Of a stretch of DNA of 20,866 nt, positions 1-9,930 are shown in pieces. The notes beneath the pieces are model-generated. The model did no database searches and had not been told where the DNA came from. It worked only from the letters and a program-made list of their open reading frames with translations. Origin of the DNA: Silene noctiflora (lineage: Eukaryota; Streptophyta; Magnoliopsida; Caryophyllales; Caryophyllaceae). A program made the position numbers and the translations under genes. Position 1 is the stretch's first letter; each line of letters begins with the position of its first letter. The stretch spans positions 64,343 to 85,208 of the forward strand of contig VHZZ01000170.1 in the NCBI GenBank assembly GCA_009801015.1, given 5' to 3'.

Positions 1-666
1 CTTGTTTGTGAGCTTTTTTTATTGCTTGGTTGACCAGTACTTGTGCTTTTTGTGTTAGATAATGCTAGGGGATCAATTGTGGCAGTGGGTGAAGATAAAG
101 GTGGTCCCTTTATACTACTACTTCCCTTTCTTCTAGGAATCATTTTACAAGGTATCTTCATTAAAGTATTCCCATTCCCACTCTCTACCAATTGTATTAA
201 GTGAGGGACATCGCACCCAGGTACAATATAACACTCACCAACTCTCTCATCAAGTGTCTTCTTACAAATAACCTTAGCATGAGTGTCATCAGTAGCCCTT
301 TGCAATCCATCACTAGGGCTCATGAAAAATATAGCATCTACATCCCTCTTAAACCCACATTTTTCTGCTTCTTCAACTAATGTAAACCAACATATCTCAT
401 CTGGGTCAATGCCAACAGTCCTAAATGTACTACCCATAAAAACCAGACCATTATCACCCCTTCTAAAACAGCCACCATGCCATAATTTCGAAGTCACGGT
501 GTCCCATGGATTTTCCTAATTAAGCAATCGTAATTGAATGACATATCAACAAATTGTTTCAAATGATTAACAACTACAACAAATAACTAATAAAGAGAAC
601 AAAAATGATTAAACATAAATCAAACATGGATAAAAAAAAAGGGAACAATTCAATTACCTGCGTCAT
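1..666 (-). CDS. MULE (Mutator-like) transposase, N-terminal PB1-like part, partial
   Basis: Two exons on the minus strand, 666-658 and 515-1, the second running off the window. Exon 1 codes only Met-Thr-Gln and ends at a GTAATT donor. The intron is 516-657 and ends in TTAATTAG. Exon 2 opens ENPWDTVTSKLWHGG and continues without a stop, with VGIDPDEICWF and LVEEAEKCGF segments followed by a Ser/Thr/Pro/Lys-rich stretch. From family knowledge the (K/R)xWHGG...G(I/V)DxDExCW(F/W) pattern is the PB1-like domain at the N terminus of many plant MULE transposases; the SWIM zinc finger and DDE domain would lie beyond base 1. The 9-nt first exon is my inference: it restores frame exactly at the stop that otherwise precedes exon 2. 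A single-exon protein starting at an internal Met is the alternative. The product would act in transposition, not in a host pathway. Confidence 0.72.
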
Positions 667-1091
667 CGTGATTTGAAATTAGGGTAAAATACGATCTCAA
701 ATTAATCTGCCTTCAATGAACAAAAACCATCAGCACAGTTGAAATTAGGGCATAAGGATCACTGATGGCATGCGTTATGTAAGAAAGGAAAAATAAGATG
801 AATGTTGATGATTGAACTGATTGACCTAAGAATATGAAGAAGGAGATGAATGTTGATGATTGAATTGATTTATCTGGGTAAAAGAAAGATAAAAGGGGGA
901 AAGTCGTTTAAGTGAATTAGGTAGAAACAAATAGGTTAATTAGTGGGTTTAAAATAAAGGGAACCTGTTAATCCCGTTGCCCTTCCACTAATTTTGTTCA
1001 ATGATAAGGGGTACAATAGTTGGTAGTATTCGTAGTTAATCCATAGGTCATAGTATTTTGAGAAGGGCACCCATAGTTCATAGTATCCCCC
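667..1091 (-). mobile_element. 5' terminal region of the MULE (putative TIR and leader)
   Basis: This is the stretch between the transposase start and a C-run at 1087-1091. On the minus strand it would begin GGGGGATACTATGAACTATG. Two similar 17-mers (1041-1057 and 1071-1087, 30 bp apart) give it internal subterminal repeats. Long G-starting termini are usual for MULEs. The other end is outside the window, so neither the TIR pair nor the 9-bp target duplication (expected near 1092-1100) can be confirmed. Confidence 0.45.
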
Positions 1092-1437
1092 TTAAATAAC
1101 CCAAAAAATAAATAGGTTTGGGTTAGGGTTGATTGTTGAGACAAATAACCCGTTTATATAATTGGGTTGGATTAAGGTTGAAATAGTGATAAACCGTCTA
1201 AAATTAATATGGACATAAATACGAACACGAATACAATACAACTTACTTTGTTTATCAGGTCTAGTTGAACCCCTAACCGGCAAAAACATGAAATCAACCT
1301 CCTCCTTTTCTTTGTCTTCTCTGGCCCTGAAAATGTGAAGCAACCACAAATCCACAATATGAAGAGCCCAAAATGCATTTATGGACTTTGCCTTGTCTTG
1401 CTTGATTTCGGTCCGTCTTTTTTGCTGGACTTGTACC

Positions 1438-1543
1438 GACTTTCATTTTGGTCTAATAGATTCAATCATTCTTTCCTACTGACCCGTCCCGATTTTCATT
1501 TTGGTCTAATAGATTCAATCATTCTTTCCTACTGACCCGTCTC
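1438..1543. repeat. 53-bp tandem duplication, two copies
   Basis: Copies at 1438-1490 and 1491-1543 share GATTTTCATTTTGGTCTAAT-type starts and GACCCGTC-type ends with only two or three differences. A third copy begins (GACTTGTCTC) but stops after about ten bases. Confidence 0.85.
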
Positions 1544-1691
1544 GACTTGTCTCAATTAGATTATCTCACGATTTTCCTTTTTTTTATTCACGAATCTAGT
1601 CCTGCAAAATTAGAATAGCTAGAACATTACGATGTTGCGTCTTATGATTTAAGTCATACTCATTATAATTTAAATTATAATGGCTTTTATC

Positions 1692-1720
<29 letters not shown>
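1692..1720. repeat. Poly-A tract (29 A)
   Basis: An uninterrupted run of 29 A between TTTATC and CCGGTACC. It could be the tail of a retroposed element, but nothing upstream is recognisable as a SINE, a LINE or a processed transcript. Confidence 0.8.
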
Positions 1721-1722
<2 letters not shown>

Positions 1723-2140
1723 GGTACCACAATCTCGACAAATAACTTTTATTCACAATAATATTAATAAAGCTAATAACTTCCAAATAAGTAGGAAATG
1801 GGCTATTTAACAATTAAAACACACACAATCGAGTCAAATGAGGGTAAAATGACTCTAAAAATACTACTTATCAAATGATAATATGAGAATGCTTATTTTA
1901 ATAAACAAAACATCATAAATTGAACATTATCACAACATCCAATTGGTGAAAGTAATGGATGGGGAAAGGGTCAAAATTGATATTGGTTTACGAACCGATC
2001 TTATAGGGAAAATAAATTTGAAATTGACAAGTTAGTACGAGTATACTAAAGACATTAACCATGTATTGACAAATTAATTTTACGGTTGAAAAAACTAGTT
2101 TTTGGTTCAAAGAAAAGTAGCAAATGAAAGATACTAGACA

Positions 2141-3153
2141 TCTATCTATCTATATATAATAATAAAAAGACAAACTAACCATCTATCATAATGCCACATC
2201 AATATTTTTAATTATTTACACAATCCACCTCCACATCACCAACTCATTTATTAGCAAAAAAAAAAAAATAAAAAAAAAACAAACAAATCACTATATAACA
2301 CCATTAAACTCTTATTTTAGGAAAAAAAAAGAGTAAATATTGAAATAATTTGTAACATTAAATACAAACTAGAGCACCACAAATATTAAAATTTATTTAT
2401 TTTTTTAACTTTAAAGTAAATTAAATGATTTAAACAACGATTAAACATCAAAGTAAATTCTAAATTTTAATTTTAGGATNTTATTATAAAATAAGTTACC
2501 TCGAAAAAAAAAATTCATATTATGTCACTATAACTTTTACAACGTTTGTAATCGTTATCATCTATTAGTAGCTTAGAACCCGTGTAAAATGGCATGAGCA
2601 TATAAATTGAACAAATAAATAAGCTTTTAATATTTTATTATTACAACGACATATTAATTTAATTGTTATTATGTTGTATAATTGTACCCGTTAATTTCAA
2701 TGAATTGATTACATATAAAAAAAAGCTTGAAAAAAAAAAATCATATAACGTACTTCAAATATTATATAGTATAGTATATTAAAATATCATAATATAAGGA
2801 AAACATAGAGGGCACCAAGTATATTGCAATGAAAAAAACAATTTAATTCAAAAATAAAAATTAAAGATCACGGCCCTAAAAACAGTGGTGCTCGTGTGAA
2901 ATTGACACGGTAATTATGAAAATAATGAAAATATATGAGAAACATATTAAAAGTAAAGAATCCTAGCCAATGATGAAAATTAGCAACAGGCTTACCGCNT
3001 ATTCAATTAATACGGATAATTTTGTATTACAGTTATTAGCAACAAAAATGTCAACATGTTTCATACTAATGAGGTTACAGTCGTGTCGTAAACTTAACAA
3101 TTAATCTTAAAGGCACTCGTGATTTTCATGGAAATTACGGGTGCAAAAGCTAG
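2141..3153 (+). mobile_element. Non-autonomous Helitron, about 1.0 kb
   Basis: The 5' end is TC-rich and TATA-like (TCTATATATAATAATAAAAA at 2149; the start could also be 2141 or 2145, all preceded by A). The 3' end is CTAG at 3150-3153, preceded by an imperfect 13-bp stem: GCACTCGTGATTT against AAATTACGGGTGC, with two mismatches that would be G-T pairs. The flanking bases are A on the left and T on the right, as expected for insertion between A and T without target duplication. The interior is very AT-rich and has no Rep/helicase frame, so it would depend on an autonomous relative. Two undetermined bases (2480 and 2999) lie inside it. Confidence 0.72.
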
Positions 3154-3481
3154 TTGTAATTCTCAAAAATTAAAAGTGATGCTAAATCATAGAAGAAGAA
3201 AAAAAACATTACGCCTCGTAATCAACCCGCATGATATTATTACCCAACCCAAAACCCGATCCGGCCGACCCGTTCGACAAGTGTAGGTGGAACTCACGTG
3301 ATTATTGACCCTCCATCCCACAAGGCCACAAGTAACTATCTTCTCTCCGAAACAATCATCTCCTCCTTTTTTTTCCAAACTCAAATCACGACTTTTTCCT
3401 CATCAAATCAATTTCCCCAGAAAATCAAATCTCCATTTAACAATCAAACAAACACTCCTTCATCACAATTCCTCCATAAAA
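3154..3481 (+). promoter_or_regulatory. Promoter and 5' leader region of the BSD-domain gene
   Basis: The region lies between the Helitron end and the start codon. A palindromic G-box, CACGTG, sits at 3295-3300 in the context ACTCACGTGAT, which also fits an ABRE core. A pyrimidine patch follows (CTCCTCCTTTTTTTTCC near 3359-3375), a common feature next to plant transcription starts. No convincing TATA box is visible. The start codon context, AAAAATGGA, has A at -3 and G at +4, which is strong. Confidence 0.5.
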
Positions 3482-6400
3482 ATGGAGTTTTGGAACAAAG
3501 CCAAGAGTTTAGCAGAAGAAGCAGCCAAGAAATCCCAAGAACTCACAAAAGAAGCTGCTAAAAAATCCCAAGAACTCACCTCTTCCTTCGTCACCACCTC
3601 TCGCATTGCCGATATCGTCTCCGAAACCGCTAAAAGATCCAAAGATTTGGCTGCTGAAGCTTCTATTCAGATCAAAGCTGAAGCCTTGAAGCGTGCTGAT
3701 CAGATCATATCTCTTTCTCTTCTTGATAATTCTGTTGTTTCTTTGGATAAGACGGCTGATACGGTGTCGTCTGAGGAGCTTAATAACTTTGGTGTTACGG
3801 AAGAGTTGAGGGATTTTGTTCAAAGCATTACTTTTGATACTTTCAAGGATTTCCCTCTTCCTGGTAGTCATTTCTCTGTTTTTTTTTATGGATTTGTGTT
3901 TTGTGGGCATGTTTCGATTGTGATTTTATCATGTGGGTCTTGATCATTTTGTGATTTCTTTGGATTTTGGTAATGTGGGTAGTATTTGATTGTGTTTTGA
4001 TTAGATGGGTCTTTGTTATCTTGGAGTGTGATTGGTTTTTTGTGATGTGGGTAGTTTTTCATCTTGGGTAATTACGGAAACAGCCTGTTGCCTCTTTGTG
4101 TTGCAACAGGGTTAAGCCTGCTTGCATCCGATCCCACATTACCTTGCAATTTACGGGAGCTATTGAGGCACTCCGGTTGTGGTTGTGGTTGTGGTTTCTG
4201 AAAGCATTTTGTTGTGGTTGTATTTTGGTCATGTGGTTTATTTTGGGGTTTGATTTGATTGTTGTTTGTAGGTTGTTTCCGATTGCATTCTTTATCATTT
4301 GAATCTTTTGTTTTTTTTAGTGCATTTTGATTGTGTAGTGTAATTAAGGTTGGACTGATCTTGTAATAATTGATATTTGTTCTGATTTTCTTTATGATTT
4401 GGATACGGATGGGCGATTATCTGCAACACCTAATCTGCTATAGCTGTGTGTTGGTAGAAATTGAAATTCTTTAGGAAGCTCTATTTCTGAATGATCTCAT
4501 TTTCCATACCTTCCCTTAAGTAGTGTTGTATTCTGAGAAGTAGAGTTAATTACAAAGACTGTTCTTATTTAACTACTCCGTAACAAGATGCACAGAGTTT
4601 TTTGGGAATCAATACATGTTCTAGGGCAGTTCTATTCAATTGTTGGGTTTCTTTGGGTTAGCGTGGTGTTTAATATTCTAGGCTAGTTTTCTTATTGTAT
4701 TGGTAGCAAGTTATTTCCTCTTCCTCTTTTGTTTTTGCCTTAAGTCCAGTTATATCATTGGTATCTCTGCACACCTGTCTCCTCATACAGTCATAATGGG
4801 ATGGTGCTTGTCTTAGTGTGGTGGTGAAGAGAGTCATGCTTGTGCTCCTGAGTCTTAGTATGATGAAAAGGTTTTGCTATTATAGTCTTAGCCTTTCATT
4901 GTTTTATTGAACCCATTCACACTTTTAAAAAATTAGTCTTTTCTAATTAGTTTTCTTTCATTGTGCTAGATGATGCTGAGGTGTCAGATGTTCCCACAGT
5001 CTCCAATGTCCAGCAGGATCTTACAAAGTGGCAGGCACGACATGCCACACTTGTGCTTTCCACAGTAAAGGTAGTATCTTGTATATGTCTTCTATTGTTT
5101 TTCGCTTAGGAAAGAGGAGGGGGTGCATGGTCATTGTTCTATTAGGTTTATTTACTGTATTTTGATTGTTTATGTCTTCGCTTGCGCATAATGGGCCATT
5201 GAAGAGGATAGGGAGGACAAGCATGGATACAATCTATGATAAGAATCGACTTGTTCAAATTATTTTTTAAGTTGATCTATTGAGATTCTTACCATAAGGG
5301 TCATCCTCCACCTTGTTTAAAGTTATTTTTTAGCTATTTTGATTAGGAGTAAAATTCAACATAGTCGTTGTTTCTACTGTCTAAGATACTCGTATCGTCT
5401 GTCATTCTCCTTGCATAATCCTCTCTATGATGTCACCAGGTGGGATTTTGTAAGTGTGGATATGATTCAATTGGTAGCTGTAGATATCTTACTGCAAACA
5501 TATGTTGCAGGAAATCTCTAAGCTACGCTATGATCTCTGCCCACGCATAATGAAAGAAAGGAAGTTCTGGAGAATATACTTTCTGATTGTCAATAGCCAC
5601 GTAGCTCCGTAAGTTACTTGTTCATATGGGTTGCCTTGAGTTATCATTAACCATTGTTGTTGGGTTCACTTCTACTAACTTTTGTCTGCTTGGTACCGTA
5701 GTTAGGAAGTAGCTCAAGTGAAAAGTGAAAACCCTATCTTCTGGTATGGAAAGTGGTAGTGGGATTGTTTTTATCTTTTCTTGTTAGGTGCTGATGACAG
5801 TATATGAACGTAAGCGAAGGAGATCTTGTTCCAACCCATTAACTTCATTTCTATAGGACAACTCATTCCAAAATGTACAAAATCAATCAACTTTCTTTTA
5901 GTTTATCATATTTGACCTATGCAGTAAGGCTCTGTGTATTACTCGTACGAATTATAGCAAATTAGATCCAAAGTTCTCACTTCTCAGTGGTTATTCTGGT
6001 TGATTAGCAGGCTTTTTCTCATATTCGAGGTTGATTTAGAGCACCCACATTGAAGAGGATGGTGCATACTCTTAGCACACTCTCTCTTCTAAGAGGACAT
6101 CCTCTTCAATGTGGGATTAATTTTGACATCCTCTTTGGAAGAGGAAGAGGAAGAGGAAGACTTCCTCTATTTTTAGAGGAAGTACAACCTTGGCCCAAGT
6201 GCCAACTCCCCTATGAAACTAGTGCATGTGGATTTGATGTTATATATTTTTATTAAAAAAAAAATGTACTTTAGCTGTACATACTTTGCAAGTTGAGAAA
6301 TTCTTGTTTTTTTGGCTTAATTAATATATGGCATAGTCTAGGATACACAACAATATGTACAATATAGAAGTGGGGAAGAAGGGAAATAGCTTTACACGTA

Positions 6401-8765
6401 GCTCCACATGGTAATTCAATGCAACGGCTTTGCATAGTAAAATTTACATGAATTCAAATGTCATAACTGCAAACTTTTCAACTACAATCCAACGTTTACA
6501 TTTTTTTTCAGTATTAATATTTATCCCACAAAATTTATATGTCACAAACTCATTTCTTATTTGTTTTCATTAGGCAAAAAAATCTTAATTATGGATTGTA
6601 ATAATCCAAATTATAGAAATACTAACTCAATTTTTTATTTAAACTATCAAGTTAATCCAAGAATCCCTATTGATCCGAGAATCCCTATTGATCCTAATTT
6701 TATTAATCATCATCAATTTCATTTAATGTATCAAATAGTTAATAATCCACAAAGACCCCATTATCGACAGGGGCGGACCCACCTAGTAGCAAGGGGTGGC
6801 ATCCGCTACCCCAAACGTAAAAAAATCGGTTAAGNGTACGAATTTTTGCTACCCTAAATATTTCTAAATAGTAGATAAGTATATATATGGCCATCATAAA
6901 AGCAAGAAACATTAAGTGGTTCAGTGGTAAAGGCTTTGGTTTCTACCTATGGGTCCCAGGTTCAATTCCCATAATATGTATATTCATTATTTTTGCTACC
7001 CCAAATTTTACATTCTGTGTCCGCCCCTGATTATCGAACTAATAATTCACCCCAACAATTTCTCTTTGATTCCAATATTTCTCATAGTTTACCCCAATTT
7101 TCCATGTCTCGACATATTTGTGAACAATTAATGACATTTAAATTTCTTGTATTTCATTTGATGTATCTTTTTTAATTTAATTTTAACGAATTTCATTTGA
7201 TAACTTTTTTTTAGTATGAACCTTATTAATTTGTGATTATAAAAAAAGTAAATATATCAATTATTATTAAAAAATAAGTAAAATATGAAAGAGGAACTAA
7301 AGAGGATCCTCTTTGATGTGGGAAAAAAATAGAAAAAAAGTAGGAGGAGGATGGAGATAGTGGAAAATGAGTTGGATGAAAGAGAATGTGAGATGTAAAA
7401 AAGATAGTGGGTAAGAGAGGAAATAAGAGGAAGAGTATATCCTCTTCAATGTGGATGCTCTTAAGTCTTAGTAACATAACCAGGCATATTAACAGAGCAA
7501 GGAAGTTTCAGTCAAAACATACGTGCTCCTTGAGTTCTAGACGTCTAGTACAGGAAGATTCTCATTGTATTACTACTTGAAATTTTGTCTGAATATGAAC
7601 TTCTCCGACAAAGAACAGTAAATCCCAGATTTTTTTTGAAATAAGGACTATTTTGTAGGATGAAAGTTTTCGCGTTGATGAATAGTGTGGATTATGCAAT
7701 ATAAGTGAGTTATGGCTCCATTGGGAGTGTACTTGTTTTGTTGCTAAAAGGAACCTTAGCCAGCCATTTGAGTAGTGTTTGAGCCATTGGGGTAATGCTG
7801 TATTAATTAAGTGACCTTTTCTATCACCGTGATTTGTTTTCTTATTTGTCTACCTTTCACTCAGCTTCCTCTTGATTTTTATTCTTATGGCTATGATCAG
7901 TTATGAAAAGAGGTACATGGAACAGGCAGAGCTAAAGGCCGCTGAACAAGAAAAGGCTGACAGGGCGAAAGAACAGGAACTTGCCAAGGGTGTTTCAGTT
8001 TCTAAACCAGATGGAGCACAAACTGCCAAGCCACTTCAGAACGCAAGGTCATCCACTGAACAAGATTTGGATGTATTCCTTCTGGGAGACCCTGGCGACA
8101 GTGACGAAGGACCAGGTGCATTTTCCATCTTATTCTCCTCTTAATCTTATGAGAAAACATATTTTGCTCATATCACTGCGTGCATAATGTAGTTTGATTT
8201 TGGTTCTCCCTGTAAAGCAACCATAGTGGAGACAGTACGATTGTCATTTGTCAATATTTATGTCCATGTATTTTATTCTCATATATGCTCTCTCTTTCAT
8301 GTGCTTTCCAGATGACGAAGATGATGTTGACCTTGATGATGACTTTGACAAGATTGGTGAAAGCTCGGTAAGTCAAACATCTACTTATTGTTAATTTGTT
8401 ATTGCCACTGTCATCTATTTAAAAGTGGGCATATTTTCATTTTGATAATTTTTAAAACAAGAATGATTTACCCAAAATGACCCGATAACAGCGTACACGA
8501 ATCTTGAACTCACAAGTCGCAATGACCCTGAGAGCTGAATCCATGACCTACACACCCCGATGACATGTTTGCCGGATTGAGAACTGTAAATTGGTCTAGC
8601 TGTTTCTAAATGTGTGGATTAAAGGGTCTATGGTCGTAAGACTGTCATGCTAGATCTAAGTGCAGATTATACTGTCTAAACCTTGCTTGTGTATATATAT
8701 ACCCTTGATCTCTTCTCTGACAGTGTCGTCGCTGACAGGAAGACGAGCACACAAAAAAAATCTAA
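3482..8765 (+). CDS. BSD domain-containing protein, six exons, 292 aa
   Basis: Exons are 3482-3863, 4970-5070, 5511-5608, 7901-8115, 8312-8367 and 8739-8765; phases agree at every join and all introns are GT-AG. The BSD domain spans roughly residues 135-190. It carries VKEISKLRYDLCPRIM and then the diagnostic Phe180-Trp181 pair in KERKFWRIYF, split over exons 2 and 3. Residues 2-70 are a charged, Ala/Lys/Glu-rich helix with two 11-residue repeats (EAAKKSQELTK at 13-23, and again from 24). Residues 196-225 look coiled and charged; the tail (about 258-289) is very acidic. There is no signal peptide or membrane segment. The family name comes from BTF2-like factors, synapse-associated proteins and DOS2-like proteins; the plant members are poorly characterised, so I assign no role. 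The last exon is tiny and codes EDEHTKKI; it is the least certain exon. Intron 3 is enlarged by transposons. Confidence 0.9.
4070..4200 (+). repeat. SINE-like remnant in intron 1 of the BSD gene
   Basis: The segment runs GGAAACAGCCT...GCAACAGGG...TAAGCCTGCTTGCATCCGAT...GGGAGCTATTGAGGCACT and ends in TTGTGG repeats (about 4176-4200). The order 'GGAAACA, GGGTAAG, CTGC.TACATCCGA.CCC, GCGGGAGCC..TGCACT, TTG-rich tail' recalls the body of Au/TS-type plant SINEs from memory. I see no Pol III A or B box upstream, so the copy would be 5'-truncated and decayed. Confidence 0.5.
6760..7037. mobile_element. hAT-type MITE, 262 bp, nested in the PIF element
   Basis: The element is 6768-7029. The left end is CAGGGGCGGACCCA and the reverse-complemented right end is CAGGGGCGGACACA: 11 identical terminal bases, then one mismatch. 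The 8-bp target duplication ATTATCGA is perfect (6760-6767 and 7030-7037), which fits hAT. There is no transposase. It holds a tRNA-like Pol III promoter pair, listed separately, and one undetermined base at 6835. Confidence 0.9.
6917..6969 (+). promoter_or_regulatory. tRNA-like Pol III A and B boxes inside the hAT MITE
   Basis: TGGTTCAGTGG at 6917-6927 fits the A-box consensus TRGYNNANNNG. GGTTCAATTCC at 6959-6969 fits the B-box GGTTCRANNCC. Their starts are 42 bp apart, as in a tRNA gene. The stems do not pair well (only two pairs in the T arm), so this is a promoter-like remnant of a tRNA or SINE and not a functional tRNA. Confidence 0.5.
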
Positions 8766-9930
8766 ACCGTAACACTGCTGTTCCGCTCATGAAGAATATA
8801 GGGATTTGAGAAGATGCAAACATTTTGTCATGTCAAAAGCACCGATACTGGTAACCCAACACCCCTTAAACTGGAAGTCATATCAGAGACATATTGGACT
8901 TGTGTATTCTGGAGGAAGGAGGTTGATGGGTGGGGAGTAAATCTTGGTGTATAGGATTTTATTACCCTCATACGAGGTTATAGACTTGTAGAGTGCTCCA
9001 TTAGTAGATCCCTTCAAATAGTACTGCTGCTGCTAAGCTAGTTTTCGCTATGGCCCCCATAACTGCATTTATTCAGTTTAATGCTTTCCCGTCGAATTTT
9101 GTGTCCATCCTTTGTTATCGTATATAGAATGATGGTTTGTTGCCTTCCATGATCCGGAAATCCGGATTATTTCTCTGTCACAGCCTCACAGGTCTCTTAA
9201 TGATGATTTTGAGTTTCTGACAATCTTCATTACATTATTTGTATAAATTGGTCTGACACTGGGTTTAACTGAATATGTCAGCGTGTTTAAATGGAATTCG
9301 GTCATTTTGATGTTGCATTTACTATTAAGATATATTTGGTAGTACGTTTTAGTCAATATGATTATGTGATTATACATAACAGTTTTAAACTTTTCGAGTT
9401 TTATTTTAAAGAAGGAGTTTTTACTACAAAGTACATTAAGCTAAAAAAATACATCATTGTCCAAAAACTATACTTATAAATTAGATACGTGTAAACTCAA
9501 AAACTAGAAGGGGTATGAGGTAATACATCTTAGCGTAATTCTTTTTTCTTGTGATTAATAAGGGGAAATTAATAAGGCGAAAGGAGTTTGGGGCTCTCCA
9601 AAGCACAGTATAACAACTTTGCAAATTAGCCAAAATTTATACTCGATTTATCCCAGTTCGTTGTTACAATAACTGTTTTACTTCACCTCAATAATTTGTT
9701 TACCGTCTACATATTGCAAAAGTAAATTATAGTCCTAGTGTCCTACGCTAACTCATGCTTCAACTTCTGAGCTTCTCCATCATCTCCTTGGCAGTTCACC
9801 CCTAGCATGCGACACCACCGTAATCCCACCACCCTGGCACCGGCCCCAGTCAACCTTGAAAACCCCAATTAATCAACTCCTACAACTCTTACTAGACTAC
9901 TTTGTCCACTCATCCACTGACGATTGATAA
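8766..9930. other. BSD gene 3' UTR and gene-free spacer
   Basis: The first few hundred bases after the BSD stop codon are presumably its 3' UTR; no poly-A signal stands out enough to place the end. From about 9200 the DNA is AT-rich and I recognise no gene, RNA or transposon terminus. The 62-90-residue open frames here look like chance. Confidence 0.5.

Larger units (their letters stand above)
1092..2140. other. Gene-free AT-rich intergenic stretch
   Basis: I see no credible gene on either strand; the short open frames have no recognisable protein. It holds a 53-bp tandem duplication and a 29-A run, listed separately. The rest is AT-rich without a terminus or motif I can support. Confidence 0.6.
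6591..7175 (+). pseudogene. PIF/Harbinger ORF1-like fragment interrupted by a MITE
   Basis: The frame opens at 6591 with MDCNNPNYRNTNSIFYLNYQ, an Asn/Pro/Tyr-rich start that resembles the Myb/SANT-like ORF1 of plant PIF elements. It is broken after residue 59 by the MITE at 6768-7029. The same frame resumes at 7038 (TNNSPQQFLFDSN...) and stops at 7173-7175, so the uninterrupted product would be only about 104 residues. That is much shorter than a whole ORF1, and no SANT Trp pattern is visible, so it was already truncated before the insertion. The family call rests on composition and on location inside a PIF-type element. Confidence 0.5.
6036..7463. mobile_element. PIF/Harbinger element inside intron 3 of the BSD gene
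   Basis: The element is 6039-7460 (1,422 bp). The left end is GAGCACCCACATTGAAGAGG and the right end, reverse-complemented, is GAGCATCCACATTGAAGAGG: one mismatch in 20. Both sides are flanked by TTA (6036-6038 and 7461-7463), the usual 3-bp PIF/Harbinger target duplication. It contains the start of a transposon ORF1-like protein, itself interrupted by a hAT MITE. No DDE transposase is present, so it is defective. The interior repeats the terminal motif in opposite orientation at 6098-6115 and, degraded, near 7303-7322. Confidence 0.88.

Noticed and set aside
283..519. 78-residue plus-strand open frame
   Set aside because: Antisense shadow of the MULE transposase exon.
1120..1145. Telomere-like GGGTTAGGG word
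   Set aside because: A single TTTGGGTTAGGGTTG occurrence, not an array.
3305..3481. Longer N terminus for the BSD protein in the same frame
   Set aside because: The frame is open upstream, but the extension is leader-like, and MEFWNKAKSLAEEAA has the strong start context and family-like beginning; the 3305 codon is not needed.
3509..3910. 133-residue minus-strand open frame
   Set aside because: Antisense shadow of BSD exon 1; its low-complexity Phe/Gly/Ser content mirrors the Ala/Lys/Glu-rich sense strand.
6910..6980. Functional tRNA gene
   Set aside because: A and B boxes match, but acceptor, D and T stems do not pair and no anticodon arm is credible.
7226..7477. 83-residue minus-strand open frame near the right end of the PIF element
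   Set aside because: Low-complexity Phe/Ser/Leu frame antisense to an A/G-rich tract; no family resemblance.
8723..8738. Alternative last-exon acceptor at CTGACAG|TGTCGTC for the BSD gene
   Set aside because: It would add only three or so residues before a stop (CRR); the next AG gives an acidic EDEHTKKI tail in keeping with the preceding sequence. Not decisive without RNA.
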